The notes under the pieces are model-generated. The model was not told the DNA's origin. It did not search any database and saw only the letters and a list, made by a program, of their open reading frames with translations. 64,000 bases of DNA from an uncultured Blautia sp. (GTDB lineage Bacteria > Bacillota > Clostridia > Lachnospirales > Lachnospiraceae). The stretch lies in assembly GCA_945864225.1 (NCBI GenBank), contig CAMBAL010000008.1, positions 1 to 64,000 on the forward strand, given 5' to 3'. A program made the position numbers and the translations under genes. The stretch's first letter is position 1; each line of letters starts with the position of its first letter. Below are positions 45,573 to 54,550 of this stretch, one piece after another.

Positions 45573-45682
45573 CGTCTCTCCCTCAAATGATCTGATCCAT
45601 CGTTTTCGAAATAACTGCATCAGATAACTTTCCTGTTTTTTAACTGCACATGATGAAAAAGTCTCAGTACAGCACCATCATA

Positions 45683-46429
45683 TTAATACAATTGTTCAAA
45701 TGTTTCGTAGTGATCTTCTGAATAGAAAATCAGGCCGTCATTGGAAAAAACAAGTCTTTTCTCTCCCCGTGCCCCGCCTTCATAATCAATATCACACTGC
45801 TGGTAAGTCCGTCCGTCCTCTTCCGGAAGCATCTTGTTTTCATTGGCATAAATATCTCCTCCGATACTCTTGCCCGGAGCCACCTCATCCAGATTGTTTC
45901 TGCTGCTCACCCATCCAAGCTTTTTTGCTTCTTCCTCCGTGATGTAATTAGATGGTAGCTTGCCATAGGTATGGATGTAAACAGCCACATCTGTTTTCTC
46001 TGTATAGGTTCCATCTTCCTTAATCTGACTGGAAATTTCGGTATTTTCCTCTGTCGCAGAATCTTCTTCCCCTGTAACTGGGGTAAGTTCTTCTTCCTTT
46101 AAAGCTTCTTCTTCCTCTTGAACTTCCACTTCTTCCTGTTCCAGTTCCTCTTCACTGAGAGGCCTCATCTCGTCATCCTTCAGAGTCTCCCCTTCATCAA
46201 AGTCTTCCAGCATAGCCAGTTCCTCTTCATCCAGAGGTGTCAATTCTTCATTCATGATCTCATCAATTTCTTCCTGTGTCGCGGATTCCTCTTCTTCCTC
46301 GGCTGCATTGTCTGTATCTGTTTTTTTCTCCTCTGCACTTCCGGTGCATCCTGCAAATACAACTGCCATCAGAATCAACAGTGGTAAAAACAGCAATTTC
46401 CATGGTTTCTTTCTTTTATTTTTTGTCAT
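45683..46429 (-). CDS. Barnase-like ribonuclease lipoprotein with long acidic linker
   Basis: 248 residues. A lipoprotein signal ends VFAGC (Cys28), then about 110 acidic, disordered-looking residues with three loose repeats ([35 protein letters not shown]). Residues 141-248 match barnase along their length: [57 protein letters not shown]. By eye, barnase Arg59, Arg83, Arg87 and His102 are kept, but the general base Glu73 is Gln211 and Lys27 is Glu165. Its ATG overlaps the nfo stop by four bases (ATGA), so the two are coupled. Surface-anchored RNase or decoy; activity uncertain. Confidence 0.85.
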   Translation of the reverse strand: MTKNKRKKPWKLLFLPLLILMAVVFAGCTGSAEEKKTDTDNAAEEEEESATQEEIDEIMNEELTPLDEEELAMLEDFDEGETLKDDEMRPLSEEELEQEEVEVQEEEEALKEEELTPVTGEEDSATEENTEISSQIKEDGTYTEKTDVAVYIHTYGKLPSNYITEEEAKKLGWVSSRNNLDEVAPGKSIGGDIYANENKMLPEEDGRTYQQCDIDYEGGARGEKRLVFSNDGLIFYSEDHYETFEQLY

Positions 46430-47268
46430 TTCATCGTCTCCTCGTAAGCTTTTCTCAGGACAGCGATTTCCTTTGACCAGCCTTCATCATCGTTCGGAGT
46501 CTCCAGAATAAACGGAATCTCCCGAAGAGCCGGATGACAGATCACCCGGGTCAGTGCCTCCAGACCGATCTGGCCCTCTCCGATTTTTGCATGACGGTCT
46601 TTGTGGCTTCCAAGCGCATTCATGCTGTCATTCAGATGAACGGCTTTCAGATTGGAAAGACCGATAATGCGGTCAAATGTATCCAGTACGCCATCCAGAT
46701 CATTCACAATGTCATATCCGCCGTCCCAGACATGACAGGTATCCAGGCATATTCCGATCTTCTCTTTCTTTTCGACCAGATCCATGATCGCACGGAGTTC
46801 TTCAAAATTTCTGCCCACTTCAGAACCCTTGCCGGACATGGTTTCCAGAAGAACTGTGGTGGTCTGTTCCTCTGTAAGAACATCATTGAGAATTTCCGCA
46901 ATTTTGCGGATCCCCTCTTCCGCTCCCTGCCCTACATGACTGCCTGGATGAAAATTATAATAATTTCCGGGAGTCATTTCCATACGCTGAAGATCGTCTG
47001 CCATAGTTTCCCGCGCAAAATCCCGAAGATTCTCCTTGGCTGCACAGGCATTCAATGTATATGGCGCATGTGCTACAATTTTTCCAAAGTGATTCTCACC
47101 GGAAAGTACACAGTACCGTTCCACATCCTCCGGATCAATGTTTTTAGCCTTCCCGCCTCTGGGATTGCGTGTAAAAAACGCAAACGTGTTTCCTCCATTC
47201 GCAATTATCTGACGGGCCATAGCCGCGTATCCTTTCGAAGATGTGGTGTGGTTGCCTATATATAACAT
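46426..47268 (-). CDS. nfo: Endonuclease IV (apurinic/apyrimidinic endonuclease)
   Basis: 280 residues from the ATG at 47268 (MLYIGNHTT), with AGAGGAAAG upstream. Metal ligands of the family are visible: [61 protein letters not shown] and FILETPNDD. It cuts DNA at abasic sites during base-excision repair. The stop overlaps the start of the barnase-like gene, an odd pairing of a DNA repair enzyme and an exported RNase homologue. Confidence 0.94.
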   Translation of the reverse strand: MLYIGNHTTSSKGYAAMARQIIANGGNTFAFFTRNPRGGKAKNIDPEDVERYCVLSGENHFGKIVAHAPYTLNACAAKENLRDFARETMADDLQRMEMTPGNYYNFHPGSHVGQGAEEGIRKIAEILNDVLTEEQTTTVLLETMSGKGSEVGRNFEELRAIMDLVEKKEKIGICLDTCHVWDGGYDIVNDLDGVLDTFDRIIGLSNLKAVHLNDSMNALGSHKDRHAKIGEGQIGLEALTRVICHPALREIPFILETPNDDEGWSKEIAVLRKAYEETMK

Positions 47269-47434
47269 ATTTCTTTCCTCTTCTCTCTGTAAAATAAATA
47301 TCTGCCCTGTTTCCGCAAAACGGTTGGATGTGCGGGAACACACTGCAGGTATGTAAAACCGTTTCTATTATAACAAAAAACAGCGTTTGTGAAAAGATAT
47401 TAAGTCTGACAAATACTCTCCCGGCAGAAAGTTA

Positions 47435-47463
47435 TTGACGAAGATATAAAAACTTCCTATACT
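47435..47463 (+). promoter_or_regulatory. Promoter of the CapA-like gene
   Basis: TTGACG (47435-47440) and TATACT (47458-47463), 17 bp apart, followed by an AGAAGGAG ribosome site. CAAACACACTCTAAT at 47482-47496 in the leader resembles one end of the GTGTTTG repeats. Confidence 0.7.
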
Positions 47464-47518
47464 GAAATTAATCGTTTCATCACAAACACACTCTAATATA
47501 TACCAGAAGGAGAAATGT

Positions 47519-48865
47519 ATGGAAAACACCCCTAATAAAAGAAATCGTCCGGCGAATTCAGCCCGCCGAACGGGAATTTCTTCCCGCCGCAGGCAAAATG
47601 CCAGACGAAAAAAAATTTACCGCAAATCAGCATATTACAGGAAACGGCAGCTGCAAATCCGGATTCTCACAGGAGCTGCGGCAATACTGTTTCTGCTTCT
47701 TTTTATTTTTATCATCCGAAGCTGCTCCGGATGCGGTGACAGGAAATCCGTATCTGCTTCCGCTGACAGCCAGGCTTCTGCATCTTCCAATAACAACAAG
47801 GAAGGGAAATCTTCGAAATCAAATGATTCTGACATCATCGATTCCGGAGATATTTCCAGCGAAAGCACCGGTTCTGAGGAAGTTTCCAACGAAAACGCTG
47901 ATTCCGGTAAAACTTCCAATGAAGAAACAGACTCGTCTCTCCCATCCGAACCGGTATCTCTCACGATCAGTGTTGTCGGTGACTGCACCCTTGGAACGGA
48001 TGAATATTTTGACTATGACACCAGCCTCAATGCCTATTACTACAGCTATGGCAAAGACTACTTCATGCAGAATGTGAAAAGTATTTTCAATGCTGATGAT
48101 CTGACCATTGCTAATTTTGAAGGAACACTCACCGATTCGGAATACCGGGAAGACAAACAGTTTGCTTTTAAGGCTCCCGCAGAATTTGCCGGCATCCTTT
48201 CCAGTGGTTCCATTGAAGCAGTCACTACCGCCAACAATCACAGCCATGACTACGGCGAACAGAGTTTCACAGACACTATGGCAGCCCTTGATGCGGAAAA
48301 TATCGTACATTTCGGTTATGACGAAACTGCCGTTATGGACGTCAAGGGAATCAAAGTCGGACTGGTGGGCATTTATGAACTGAATGATCATCTGGGCCGC
48401 ACGGAACAGCTGAAAGCAAACATTGCCAAAGTCAAAGAAGATGGAGCACAACTTATCATTGTCATATTTCACTGGGGAAATGAAAAAGAAGAAGTTCCGG
48501 ACACGAACCAGATGACACTGGGACGCATGGCCATTGACGAGGGCGCTGACCTGGTATGCGGACATCATCCCCATGTGCTTCAGGGAATTGAGGAATACAA
48601 AGGCAAAAATATCGTTTACAGTCTTGGGAATTTCTGTTTTGGAGGCAATTCTTATCCAAGTGATATGGACTCCATGATTTTCCAGCAGACATTTACCATT
48701 GATCAGAACGGAGTAAAAGCAGACAATGTAACCAATATCATCCCCTGCTCTATTTCATCGGATTATGGTTACAACAATTATCAGCCGACACCTGCAGAAG
48801 GCGAGGAAGCGACACGGATCCTGAATAAAATTTCGGAACGCAGTTCCTGGATTCCTGCTCCGTAA
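47519..48865 (+). CDS. CapA-family (poly-gamma-glutamate synthesis-like) metallophosphatase-fold protein
   Basis: 448 residues. A very basic N-terminus (RRTGISSRRRQNARRKKIYRK in pieces) precedes one membrane helix (ILTGAAAILFLLLFIFII), then a Ser/Asn/Glu-rich linker (about residues 75-145). The CapA domain follows: VVGDCTLGTDEYFDYD, LTIANFEGTLT, EAVTTANNHSHDYGE, IIVIFHWGNEKEE, LVCGHHPHVLQGIEEYKGKNI and YSLGNFCFGG. CapA/PgsA proteins act in export or anchoring of polyglutamate, but many homologues such as this one occur without a capsule operon. Monocistronic with its own promoter. Confidence 0.88.
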   Translation: MENTPNKRNRPANSARRTGISSRRRQNARRKKIYRKSAYYRKRQLQIRILTGAAAILFLLLFIFIIRSCSGCGDRKSVSASADSQASASSNNNKEGKSSKSNDSDIIDSGDISSESTGSEEVSNENADSGKTSNEETDSSLPSEPVSLTISVVGDCTLGTDEYFDYDTSLNAYYYSYGKDYFMQNVKSIFNADDLTIANFEGTLTDSEYREDKQFAFKAPAEFAGILSSGSIEAVTTANNHSHDYGEQSFTDTMAALDAENIVHFGYDETAVMDVKGIKVGLVGIYELNDHLGRTEQLKANIAKVKEDGAQLIIVIFHWGNEKEEVPDTNQMTLGRMAIDEGADLVCGHHPHVLQGIEEYKGKNIVYSLGNFCFGGNSYPSDMDSMIFQQTFTIDQNGVKADNVTNIIPCSISSDYGYNNYQPTPAEGEEATRILNKISERSSWIPAP

Positions 48866-48876
48866 TAAACAATACG

Positions 48877-48899
48877 CAATTATGAAATTTTCATAATTG
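48877..48899. repeat. Perfect AT-rich palindrome after the CapA-like gene
   Basis: CAATTATGAAA (48877-48887) and TTTCATAATTG (48889-48899) around one base, 11 nt after the stop codon. It may stabilise or end the mRNA, though it lacks a GC stem. Confidence 0.5.
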
Positions 48900-48946
48900 T
48901 TCTGACAAATTCATCCTGCTTGTATCCATCCTTACATATATTCACA

Positions 48947-49021
48947 AAAAATAGCCGTACCATGAACCCCAAAAGTCAGAGACAAAATCTAACGATCGGA
49001 GGTTCACAGGCGGCTATTTTT
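48947..49021. repeat. Compound inverted repeat between convergent genes
   Basis: Outer arms AAAATAGCCG / CGGCTATTTT and inner arms TGAACC (48963-48968) / GGTTCA (49001-49006). T runs on both strands make it a bidirectional terminator for the CapA-like gene and queA. The inner sequence, TGAACCCCAAAAGTCAGA, also resembles the ends of IS3-family elements. Confidence 0.6.
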
Positions 49022-49086
49022 CTGTCGTATTCACCCCTGAAGGCAGAGTGGAAGTATCCGCAAATTCAATACTATATCATCTGCCT

Positions 49087-49102
49087 AGAGTGTGTTTGAA
49101 AA
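49087..49102. repeat. GTGTTTG-family repeat fragment
   Basis: AGAGTGTGTTTGAAAATT matches the end of the 74-bp element near 20.8 kb. Downstream text (AAAGGGTGCGGGCATAAGGA) also loosely resembles that element's interior. Confidence 0.45.
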
Positions 49103-49145
49103 TTCATTCATGGGATACAAAGGGTGCGGGCATAAGGAGTAGATT

Positions 49146-50171
49146 CTAAAGGATCAGCATGGCATCCCCAAACGAAAAGAATCTATACCGTTCCTTTACC
49201 GCTTCTTCATACGCTTTCATAATATTTTCTTTTCCGGCCAGTGCAGATACCAGCATCAGAAGCGTAGATTCCGGCAAATGGAAATTCGTGATCAGGCCGT
49301 CGATCATTTTGAAATGATAACCCGGATAAATAAAAATCTCTGTCCATCCGCTTCCTGCGCGAAGGATTCCATCTTCTCCCGCAGCGGATTCCAGTGTACG
49401 GCAGCTGGTCGTTCCAACGGAAATCACACGGCCGCCATTCTTCTTCGTATCATTAATAATCTTCGCCTGGTCTTCTTCCACCATATAAAACTCCGAATGC
49501 ATATGATGGCTTTCCACGTCATCCACTTTGACCGGGCGGAAAGTACCGAGCCCTACATGAAGAGTAACATGTGCGATTCTGACTCCTTTTGCCTCCACCT
49601 GAGCCAGCAGTTCTTTCGTGAAATGCAGACCGGCAGTCGGTGCTGCCGCAGAGCCTTCATTCTTCGCATATACCGTCTGATAACGGTTCTTGTCCTGCAG
49701 CTTATGCGTAATATATGGCGGAAGAGGCATTTCTCCCAGACGATCCAGTATTTCTTCAAAAATACCCTCATAGTGGAACTGGATCAGACGGTTTCCTTCT
49801 TCCACAACATCCATGATCTCGCCCTTTAAGATACCGTCACCAAACGAGATTTTAGCACCAGGACGGGCTTTTTTTCCAGGTTTTACAAGACATTCCCAGA
49901 TATCATTCTCTTTTCTTTTCAGAAGAAGAATCTCGATCACTGCACCGGTATCCTCTTTGTGTCCGTAAAGGCGGGCCGGTATGACCTTCGTATCATTGAT
50001 CACCAGACAGTCACCGGCATTCAGATACTCCAGAATATCGGTAAAGTGTCTGTGTTCCAGACTGCCATCCTTCAGAGAAAGATGCATCAGCCTGGAAGAG
50101 CTTCTGTCCTCCAGAGGATCCTGTGCAATCAGTTCCTGAGGAAGATCATAATAAAAATCTGATGTTTTCAT
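49146..50171 (-). CDS. queA: S-adenosylmethionine:tRNA ribosyltransferase-isomerase
   Basis: 341 residues from the ATG at 50171 ([17 protein letters not shown]), with AGGAGGAG inside the end of trmD, one base after the trmD stop. Typical motifs: [50 protein letters not shown] and [14 protein letters not shown]. It builds epoxyqueuosine in tRNA anticodons. Here it is the last gene of the rpsP-rimM-trmD run, which is not its usual neighbour tgt. Confidence 0.96.
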   Translation of the reverse strand: MKTSDFYYDLPQELIAQDPLEDRSSSRLMHLSLKDGSLEHRHFTDILEYLNAGDCLVINDTKVIPARLYGHKEDTGAVIEILLLKRKENDIWECLVKPGKKARPGAKISFGDGILKGEIMDVVEEGNRLIQFHYEGIFEEILDRLGEMPLPPYITHKLQDKNRYQTVYAKNEGSAAAPTAGLHFTKELLAQVEAKGVRIAHVTLHVGLGTFRPVKVDDVESHHMHSEFYMVEEDQAKIINDTKKNGGRVISVGTTSCRTLESAAGEDGILRAGSGWTEIFIYPGYHFKMIDGLITNFHLPESTLLMLVSALAGKENIMKAYEEAVKERYRFFSFGDAMLIL

Positions 50172-50172
50172 A

Positions 50173-50943
50173 TTAAATCTCCTCCTTGTCTTTCTGGTCA
50201 GCTTCCTCTTTCCCTTGTTTCTTCCACTGACGTACCTCATTCCATTCTTTATTGGTCAGATCTGCACTCTTCAAAAGATCCGGACGCCATTTGGCTGTAC
50301 GCAGAATGGACTGTTCCCTGCGCCACTTTTCAATATTTGCATGATGACCGGACAAAAGGACATCCGGTACCTTTTTGCCATGCCATTCTTCCGGCCGGCT
50401 GTACTGCGGATATTCCAGCAGATTTCCGGCAAAAGACTCTGTTTCCCCGGATTCCTGATTATTCAGCACACCGGGAACCATACGGGAAATAGAATCCATC
50501 ATCACCATGGCAGGCAATTCCCCACCTGTCAGCACATAGTCTCCGATGGAAACATAATCCGTAACAATTTCCTCAAGAACCCTCTCATCGATTCCCTCAT
50601 AATGACCGCAAAGGAATACCAGATCCTCCTCCTGCGCCATTTCTCTCGCCATAGACTGGTGAAACACTTTACCCTGAGGCGTCAGAAAAACGACTCTTGG
50701 TTTCTTCCCGATACGTTCTGCAATGGATTCATATGCAAGATAGACCGGTTCCGCCTGCATTAGCATACCCGCTCCGCCCCCATAAGGATAGTCATCTACC
50801 TTCTGATGTTTATTAAATGCAAAATCCCGGATATTCACAGCCTCAATGGAAAGAAGCCCTTTGGCAATGGCACGTCCGGTAATGCTGGTGTTCATTCCCT
50901 GCAGAATCATCTCCGGAAATAAGGTCAACACATGAAAATTCAT
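50173..50943 (-). CDS. trmD: tRNA (guanine-N1-)-methyltransferase
   Basis: 256 residues. [20 protein letters not shown] at the start, [16 protein letters not shown], the SAM trefoil-knot segment [16 protein letters not shown] and [12 protein letters not shown], all diagnostic of TrmD. It methylates G37 of tRNAs ending anticodons in G and prevents frameshifting. Starts directly after the rimM stop. Confidence 0.97.
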   Translation of the reverse strand: MNFHVLTLFPEMILQGMNTSITGRAIAKGLLSIEAVNIRDFAFNKHQKVDDYPYGGGAGMLMQAEPVYLAYESIAERIGKKPRVVFLTPQGKVFHQSMAREMAQEEDLVFLCGHYEGIDERVLEEIVTDYVSIGDYVLTGGELPAMVMMDSISRMVPGVLNNQESGETESFAGNLLEYPQYSRPEEWHGKKVPDVLLSGHHANIEKWRREQSILRTAKWRPDLLKSADLTNKEWNEVRQWKKQGKEEADQKDKEEI

Positions 50944-51450
50944 TTACAAAAGCCCTTTCATCAAATGTACAGTCATACGGTTTTCCTCCAGATCAACATC
51001 CAGAATGCATTCATGAATTGCAGGAAGCAGCACTTCACTTCCGTCTGTACGCGTCACAATATAAACATCATTGGCCCCTGTCTCCATCACATCTTTCAGC
51101 GTACCGAATCTGCTTCCGTCTTCCAGATAAACTTCCATTCCAAGAAGATCTGCGATATAATATTCATCCTCGTCCAGCTCCTGTCCTTCCTCTCTGGGAA
51201 TCCACAGGTCACGGCCTTTGTACATTTCGATATCATTGATATTATCTATTCCCTGAAATTTCAGAATGGCAAGATTCTTAAAGAATTTCACATTCTGAAT
51301 AGTAAGCTTTCGAAGTTCTCTGCCGGTATCCAGAAGCACATATTCCAGATTCAGAAAACGTTCCGCATCATCTGTTGTGGGATATACTTTGACCTCACCT
51401 CTCACACCGTGTGTGGTGGTAATGACTCCAACCTTCAATAAATCTTCCAT
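50944..51450 (-). CDS. rimM: 16S rRNA processing protein RimM
   Basis: 168 residues. N-terminal RimM barrel (VGVITTTHGVRGEVKVYPTTDD) and C-terminal PRC-barrel (IADLLGMEVYLEDG... NDVYIV, LLPAIHECILDVDLEENRM). It helps mature the 30S head with S19. Ribosome site AGGGAG; the gene abuts trmD. Confidence 0.96.
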   Translation of the reverse strand: MEDLLKVGVITTTHGVRGEVKVYPTTDDAERFLNLEYVLLDTGRELRKLTIQNVKFFKNLAILKFQGIDNINDIEMYKGRDLWIPREEGQELDEDEYYIADLLGMEVYLEDGSRFGTLKDVMETGANDVYIVTRTDGSEVLLPAIHECILDVDLEENRMTVHLMKGLL

Positions 51451-51522
51451 CTGTTTTTCTCCCTGATTACTTTTTTATATCACAGAAAAACGCAAAACGC
51501 TTTCCCATAATACAAAGAAAAT

Positions 51523-51545
51523 GGAGCCATGGCAACCACAGCTCC
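51523..51545 (-). terminator. Hairpin between khpA and rimM
   Basis: GGAGC (51523-51527) and GCTCC (51541-51545) with further G-U pairs inside, followed on the minus strand by ATTTTCTTTG. A weak terminator or attenuator in an otherwise continuous run. Confidence 0.45.
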
Positions 51546-51556
51546 TCTTTATCTAT

Positions 51557-51787
51557 TTATTGCAGAATATCTACAATCACCTTTTTGCTGCTCTTTGAAG
51601 AAGCTGCCTTCACTACCGTACGGATTGCCTTGGCGATTCTGCCCTGACGCCCGATCACTTTGCCCATATCAGAAGGACCAACCTTCAGTTCAATGACTAT
51701 GGCATCTTCTTTTTCTGTTTCCGTAACAACTACTTCGTCCGGATTTTCTACAAGAGATTTTGCAATTACTTCTACTAAACCCTTCAT
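51557..51787 (-). CDS. khpA: KH-domain RNA-binding protein KhpA
   Basis: 76 residues. A single KH fold with the GxxG loop in MGKVIGRQGRIAKAIRTVV. KhpA pairs with KhpB/EloR as an RNA chaperone affecting cell division and elongation. It lies between rpsP and rimM, as is usual in Firmicutes. Ribosome site GGGAGG. Confidence 0.94.
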   Translation of the reverse strand: MKGLVEVIAKSLVENPDEVVVTETEKEDAIVIELKVGPSDMGKVIGRQGRIAKAIRTVVKAASSKSSKKVIVDILQ

Positions 51788-51845
51788 TACATACCTCCCT
51801 GTTTTCGTCCTGTGCGGACATCACAGAAATACCCTGAGGCATTTC

Positions 51846-52091
51846 TTATTTTTCGATTCCGGCCTCTTTGAAGATTCTTGCTACAACTTCTGTAGGCTGA
51901 GCACCTGCTGCAAGCCATTTTTTAGCTGCTTCTTCATCTACTTTGTAAGCGCTTGGTTCAATGTTCGGATCGTAGGTACCGATCTCATCGATACATTTTC
52001 CATCACGTTTGCTGCGGGAATCTGCAACGATAATTCTATAAAAAGGTGCCTTTTTCTGTCCCATTCTTCTTAATCTGATTTTTACTGCCAT
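51846..52091 (-). CDS. rpsP: 30S ribosomal protein S16
   Basis: 81 residues with the S16 start [41 protein letters not shown] and [20 protein letters not shown]. Ribosome site GGAGG. Between ffh and khpA on one strand. Confidence 0.98.
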   Translation of the reverse strand: MAVKIRLRRMGQKKAPFYRIIVADSRSKRDGKCIDEIGTYDPNIEPSAYKVDEEAAKKWLAAGAQPTEVVARIFKEAGIEK

Positions 52092-52142
52092 TTTTGTTTT
52101 CCTCCATTTATTATGTTTTCTTTTCGTTTGGTATTTTATTTA

Positions 52143-53492
52143 TTAAAAAGGAAGCCTGAAGCCGCCTCTTTTACCCATTTTGCCTCCGGACATCATTCCG
52201 GGCATCTGCTTCATCATTTTCTTGCTCTGCTCAAACTGCTTCACAAGACGATTTACTTCCGCAACATCCACGCCAGCCCCTCTGGCTATACGATTCTTGC
52301 GGGAAATATTCAGGATTGACGGATTGCTGCGCTCCTGCGGTGTCATGGAAAGAATGATGGATTTGATCCGGACCATTGCTGATTCATCGATCATGCCCTC
52401 AATATCTTTCATCTTACTGCCCATACCGGGAAGCATATTCAGGATACTGCCGATTCCACCCATCTTATTCATCTGTTCCATACTGGTCAGATAATCGTTG
52501 AAATCGAAATCCATCTTCTTGAGTTTTTTCTGCATTTCCTGAGCCTGTTCCTGGTCAACCGATGCTTCTACCTTCTCAATCAGGCTCATAACATCGCCCA
52601 TACCAAGGATTCTGGAAGCCATACGTTCCGGATAGAACTGTTCCAGATCGGAAAGCTTTTCCCCCATACCGACATACAGAATCGGCTTACCGGTCACTGC
52701 CTTGATAGAAAGTGCCGCACCGCCTCGGGTATCACCATCCATTTTCGTAAGAATGACACCGTCGATTCCGACTTTTTCCGTAAAGGTCTTGGCAACGTTT
52801 ACCGCATCCTGTCCGGTCATGGCATCTACTACCAGAATGGTAGCATCCACATGTATGTTTTCCTTAATATCTGCAAGCTCCTGCATCATATTCTCATCAA
52901 TATGCAGACGACCTGCTGTATCGATCATGACAACATTCTGCTGATTGGCTTTCGCATGCTCCAGAGCAGCTTTGGCAATATCCACAGGTTTCTGTTTGTC
53001 ACCCATGGAAAAAACTTCCACACCCTGTTTCTCACCATTGACCTGAAGCTGTGTGATCGCAGCCGGACGATATACATCACAGGCAACCAGCAGTGGACGT
53101 TTGCCCTTGGATTTCAGCTTGCCTGCAAGTTTGGCAACGGTAGTCGTCTTACCTGCACCCTGAAGACCGGCCATCATCAGAACCGTGATCTCATTGCCCT
53201 GCTTCAGCGGAAGTTCTGCAGTCTCGCTTCCCATAAGGCTTACCAGCTCGTCGTTTACGATCTTGATGACCATCTGACCCGGATTCAGTCCGTTCATAAC
53301 GTCCTGACCCACGGCCCGTTCCTGAACCGATTTGGTGAACTGTTTCACTACCTTAAAATTGACATCGGCTTCCAGAAGAGCCATCTTAACCTCTTTCAGA
53401 GCGATCTTTACATCTTCCTCTGTCAGACGTCCCTTGCTTCTCAGCTTCTTGAATACATTTTGAAGTTTCTCAGTTAAGCTTTCAAATGCCAT
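52143..53492 (-). CDS. ffh: Signal recognition particle protein Ffh
   Basis: 449 residues. N domain, then G domain with GLQGAGKTTTVAKLAGKL, VACDVYRPAAITQLQ, MIDTAGRLHID, TKMDGDTRGGAALS. The C-terminal Met-rich M domain ends MKQMPGMMSGGKMGKRGG. It binds SRP RNA and signal sequences. Its ribosome site lies in the end of ylxM, three bases before the ATG of ffh begins after the ylxM stop. FtsY, its receptor, is also in the window. Confidence 0.98.
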   Translation of the reverse strand: MAFESLTEKLQNVFKKLRSKGRLTEEDVKIALKEVKMALLEADVNFKVVKQFTKSVQERAVGQDVMNGLNPGQMVIKIVNDELVSLMGSETAELPLKQGNEITVLMMAGLQGAGKTTTVAKLAGKLKSKGKRPLLVACDVYRPAAITQLQVNGEKQGVEVFSMGDKQKPVDIAKAALEHAKANQQNVVMIDTAGRLHIDENMMQELADIKENIHVDATILVVDAMTGQDAVNVAKTFTEKVGIDGVILTKMDGDTRGGAALSIKAVTGKPILYVGMGEKLSDLEQFYPERMASRILGMGDVMSLIEKVEASVDQEQAQEMQKKLKKMDFDFNDYLTSMEQMNKMGGIGSILNMLPGMGSKMKDIEGMIDESAMVRIKSIILSMTPQERSNPSILNISRKNRIARGAGVDVAEVNRLVKQFEQSKKMMKQMPGMMSGGKMGKRGGFRLPF

Positions 53493-53495
53493 GTA

Positions 53496-53819
53496 TTATA
53501 ACTCCTCTAATATTTCTTTGGAAATTGCTGCGATCTCTCCATCCTGGTAGCGGCCTGCCAGGTCATGAATCTTCTGCACCTGACGGCGGATGTTCAGGAA
53601 TTTCTCTACCAGATGAAGTTTCTCCTCGTATCCCTCCAGAATGTGATTGCATCGCTTGATCATGTCATGCACACCCTGACGGCTGATCTCCAGTTCTTCT
53701 GCTACCTCACTCAGAGAGTAGTCCTCCAGCACCACGCTCTCATATACCTGACGCTGTCGCTCAGTCAGCAGCTCTCCATAAAAATCATACAATAATGCCT
53801 GTTCAACAAATTTCTCCAT
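53496..53819 (-). CDS. YlxM-like helix-turn-helix protein
   Basis: 107 residues, matching the UPF0122/YlxM family: [19 protein letters not shown], then the [25 protein letters not shown]. It resembles sigma region 4 and is thought to regulate or assist SRP, since it is always next to ffh. First gene of the ylxM-ffh-rpsP run. Confidence 0.94.
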   Translation of the reverse strand: MEKFVEQALLYDFYGELLTERQRQVYESVVLEDYSLSEVAEELEISRQGVHDMIKRCNHILEGYEEKLHLVEKFLNIRRQVQKIHDLAGRYQDGEIAAISKEILEEL

Positions 53820-53836
53820 CTGATATCACCTTGGGT

Positions 53837-53865
53837 ATCATAACGTATTTTCCATTGAGTGTCAA
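53837..53865 (-). promoter_or_regulatory. Promoter of ylxM-ffh-rpsP-khpA-rimM-trmD-queA
   Basis: Perfect TTGACA (53860-53865) and TATGAT (53837-53842) on the minus strand, 17 bp apart, 18 bp before the ylxM start, so the leader is very short. Confidence 0.8.
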
Positions 53866-53891
53866 GTGTTTTTTCTTGACAGAGATATTTT

Positions 53892-54515
53892 TTATCTGAC
53901 CAGATGTTCCTGCAGACTATCATCCTCATAGTCAAACTCACAGCGTTCATAGGCATTGATGATATGCGTGTCCAGATATCTGTCGTATCTTTTCTGTTTC
54001 CTGTTATAGGACATATGTACATGTCCATGGATAAAAAATCTGGGCTTATACTTTTCCATTAAATCCAGAAAGATTTTAAACCCCTGATGCGGCAGATCCA
54101 TACCATCATTGAGCTGATACGCAGGCGCATGGGTTACCAGAATATCAAAGCCACGGTGGATCAGCAGCTGGAACCACAGTTTGCGTACTCTTTTTCGCAT
54201 ATCACGCTCTGTGTACTGGTTGGCTCCTCCGGAATAAAGCATGGAGCCGCCCAGCCCAAGAATCCGTATTCCCTCATGAACATAGATCTTATCTTCGATT
54301 TCGATACATCCTTCCGGGGGAATACGTTCATATTTTGCGTCATGATTTCCCCGCACATAAAGCACCGGAGCTGTGCAGAATGTAGCGAGAAATGACAGAT
54401 AATGCGGATCAAGATCACCACAGGAAATGATCAGGTCAATTCCTTCCAGCTTGCTTTTTTCATAAAAATCCCACAGGTATTTAGATTCTTCATCCGCCAG
54501 TGCAAGTATCTTCAT
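53892..54515 (-). CDS. Metallophosphoesterase with altered first metal motif
   Basis: 207 residues. Motifs are IISCGDLDPHY (GD), YVRGNHDAKYE (GNHD), LVTHAPAYQLNDG and FIHGHVHMSYNRK (GHVH). The first motif, normally DxH, reads LALADEESKYLW, so Asp is present but the His is Glu. The family is found in Firmicutes; the substrate is unknown. It follows the BMP fusion gene by 35 nt on the same strand and may be co-transcribed with it. Confidence 0.8.
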   Translation of the reverse strand: MKILALADEESKYLWDFYEKSKLEGIDLIISCGDLDPHYLSFLATFCTAPVLYVRGNHDAKYERIPPEGCIEIEDKIYVHEGIRILGLGGSMLYSGGANQYTERDMRKRVRKLWFQLLIHRGFDILVTHAPAYQLNDGMDLPHQGFKIFLDLMEKYKPRFFIHGHVHMSYNRKQKRYDRYLDTHIINAYERCEFDYEDDSLQEHLVR

Positions 54516-54550
54516 GTATCTGTTAATCCTTCCTCGTGTTTCTATTGCAG

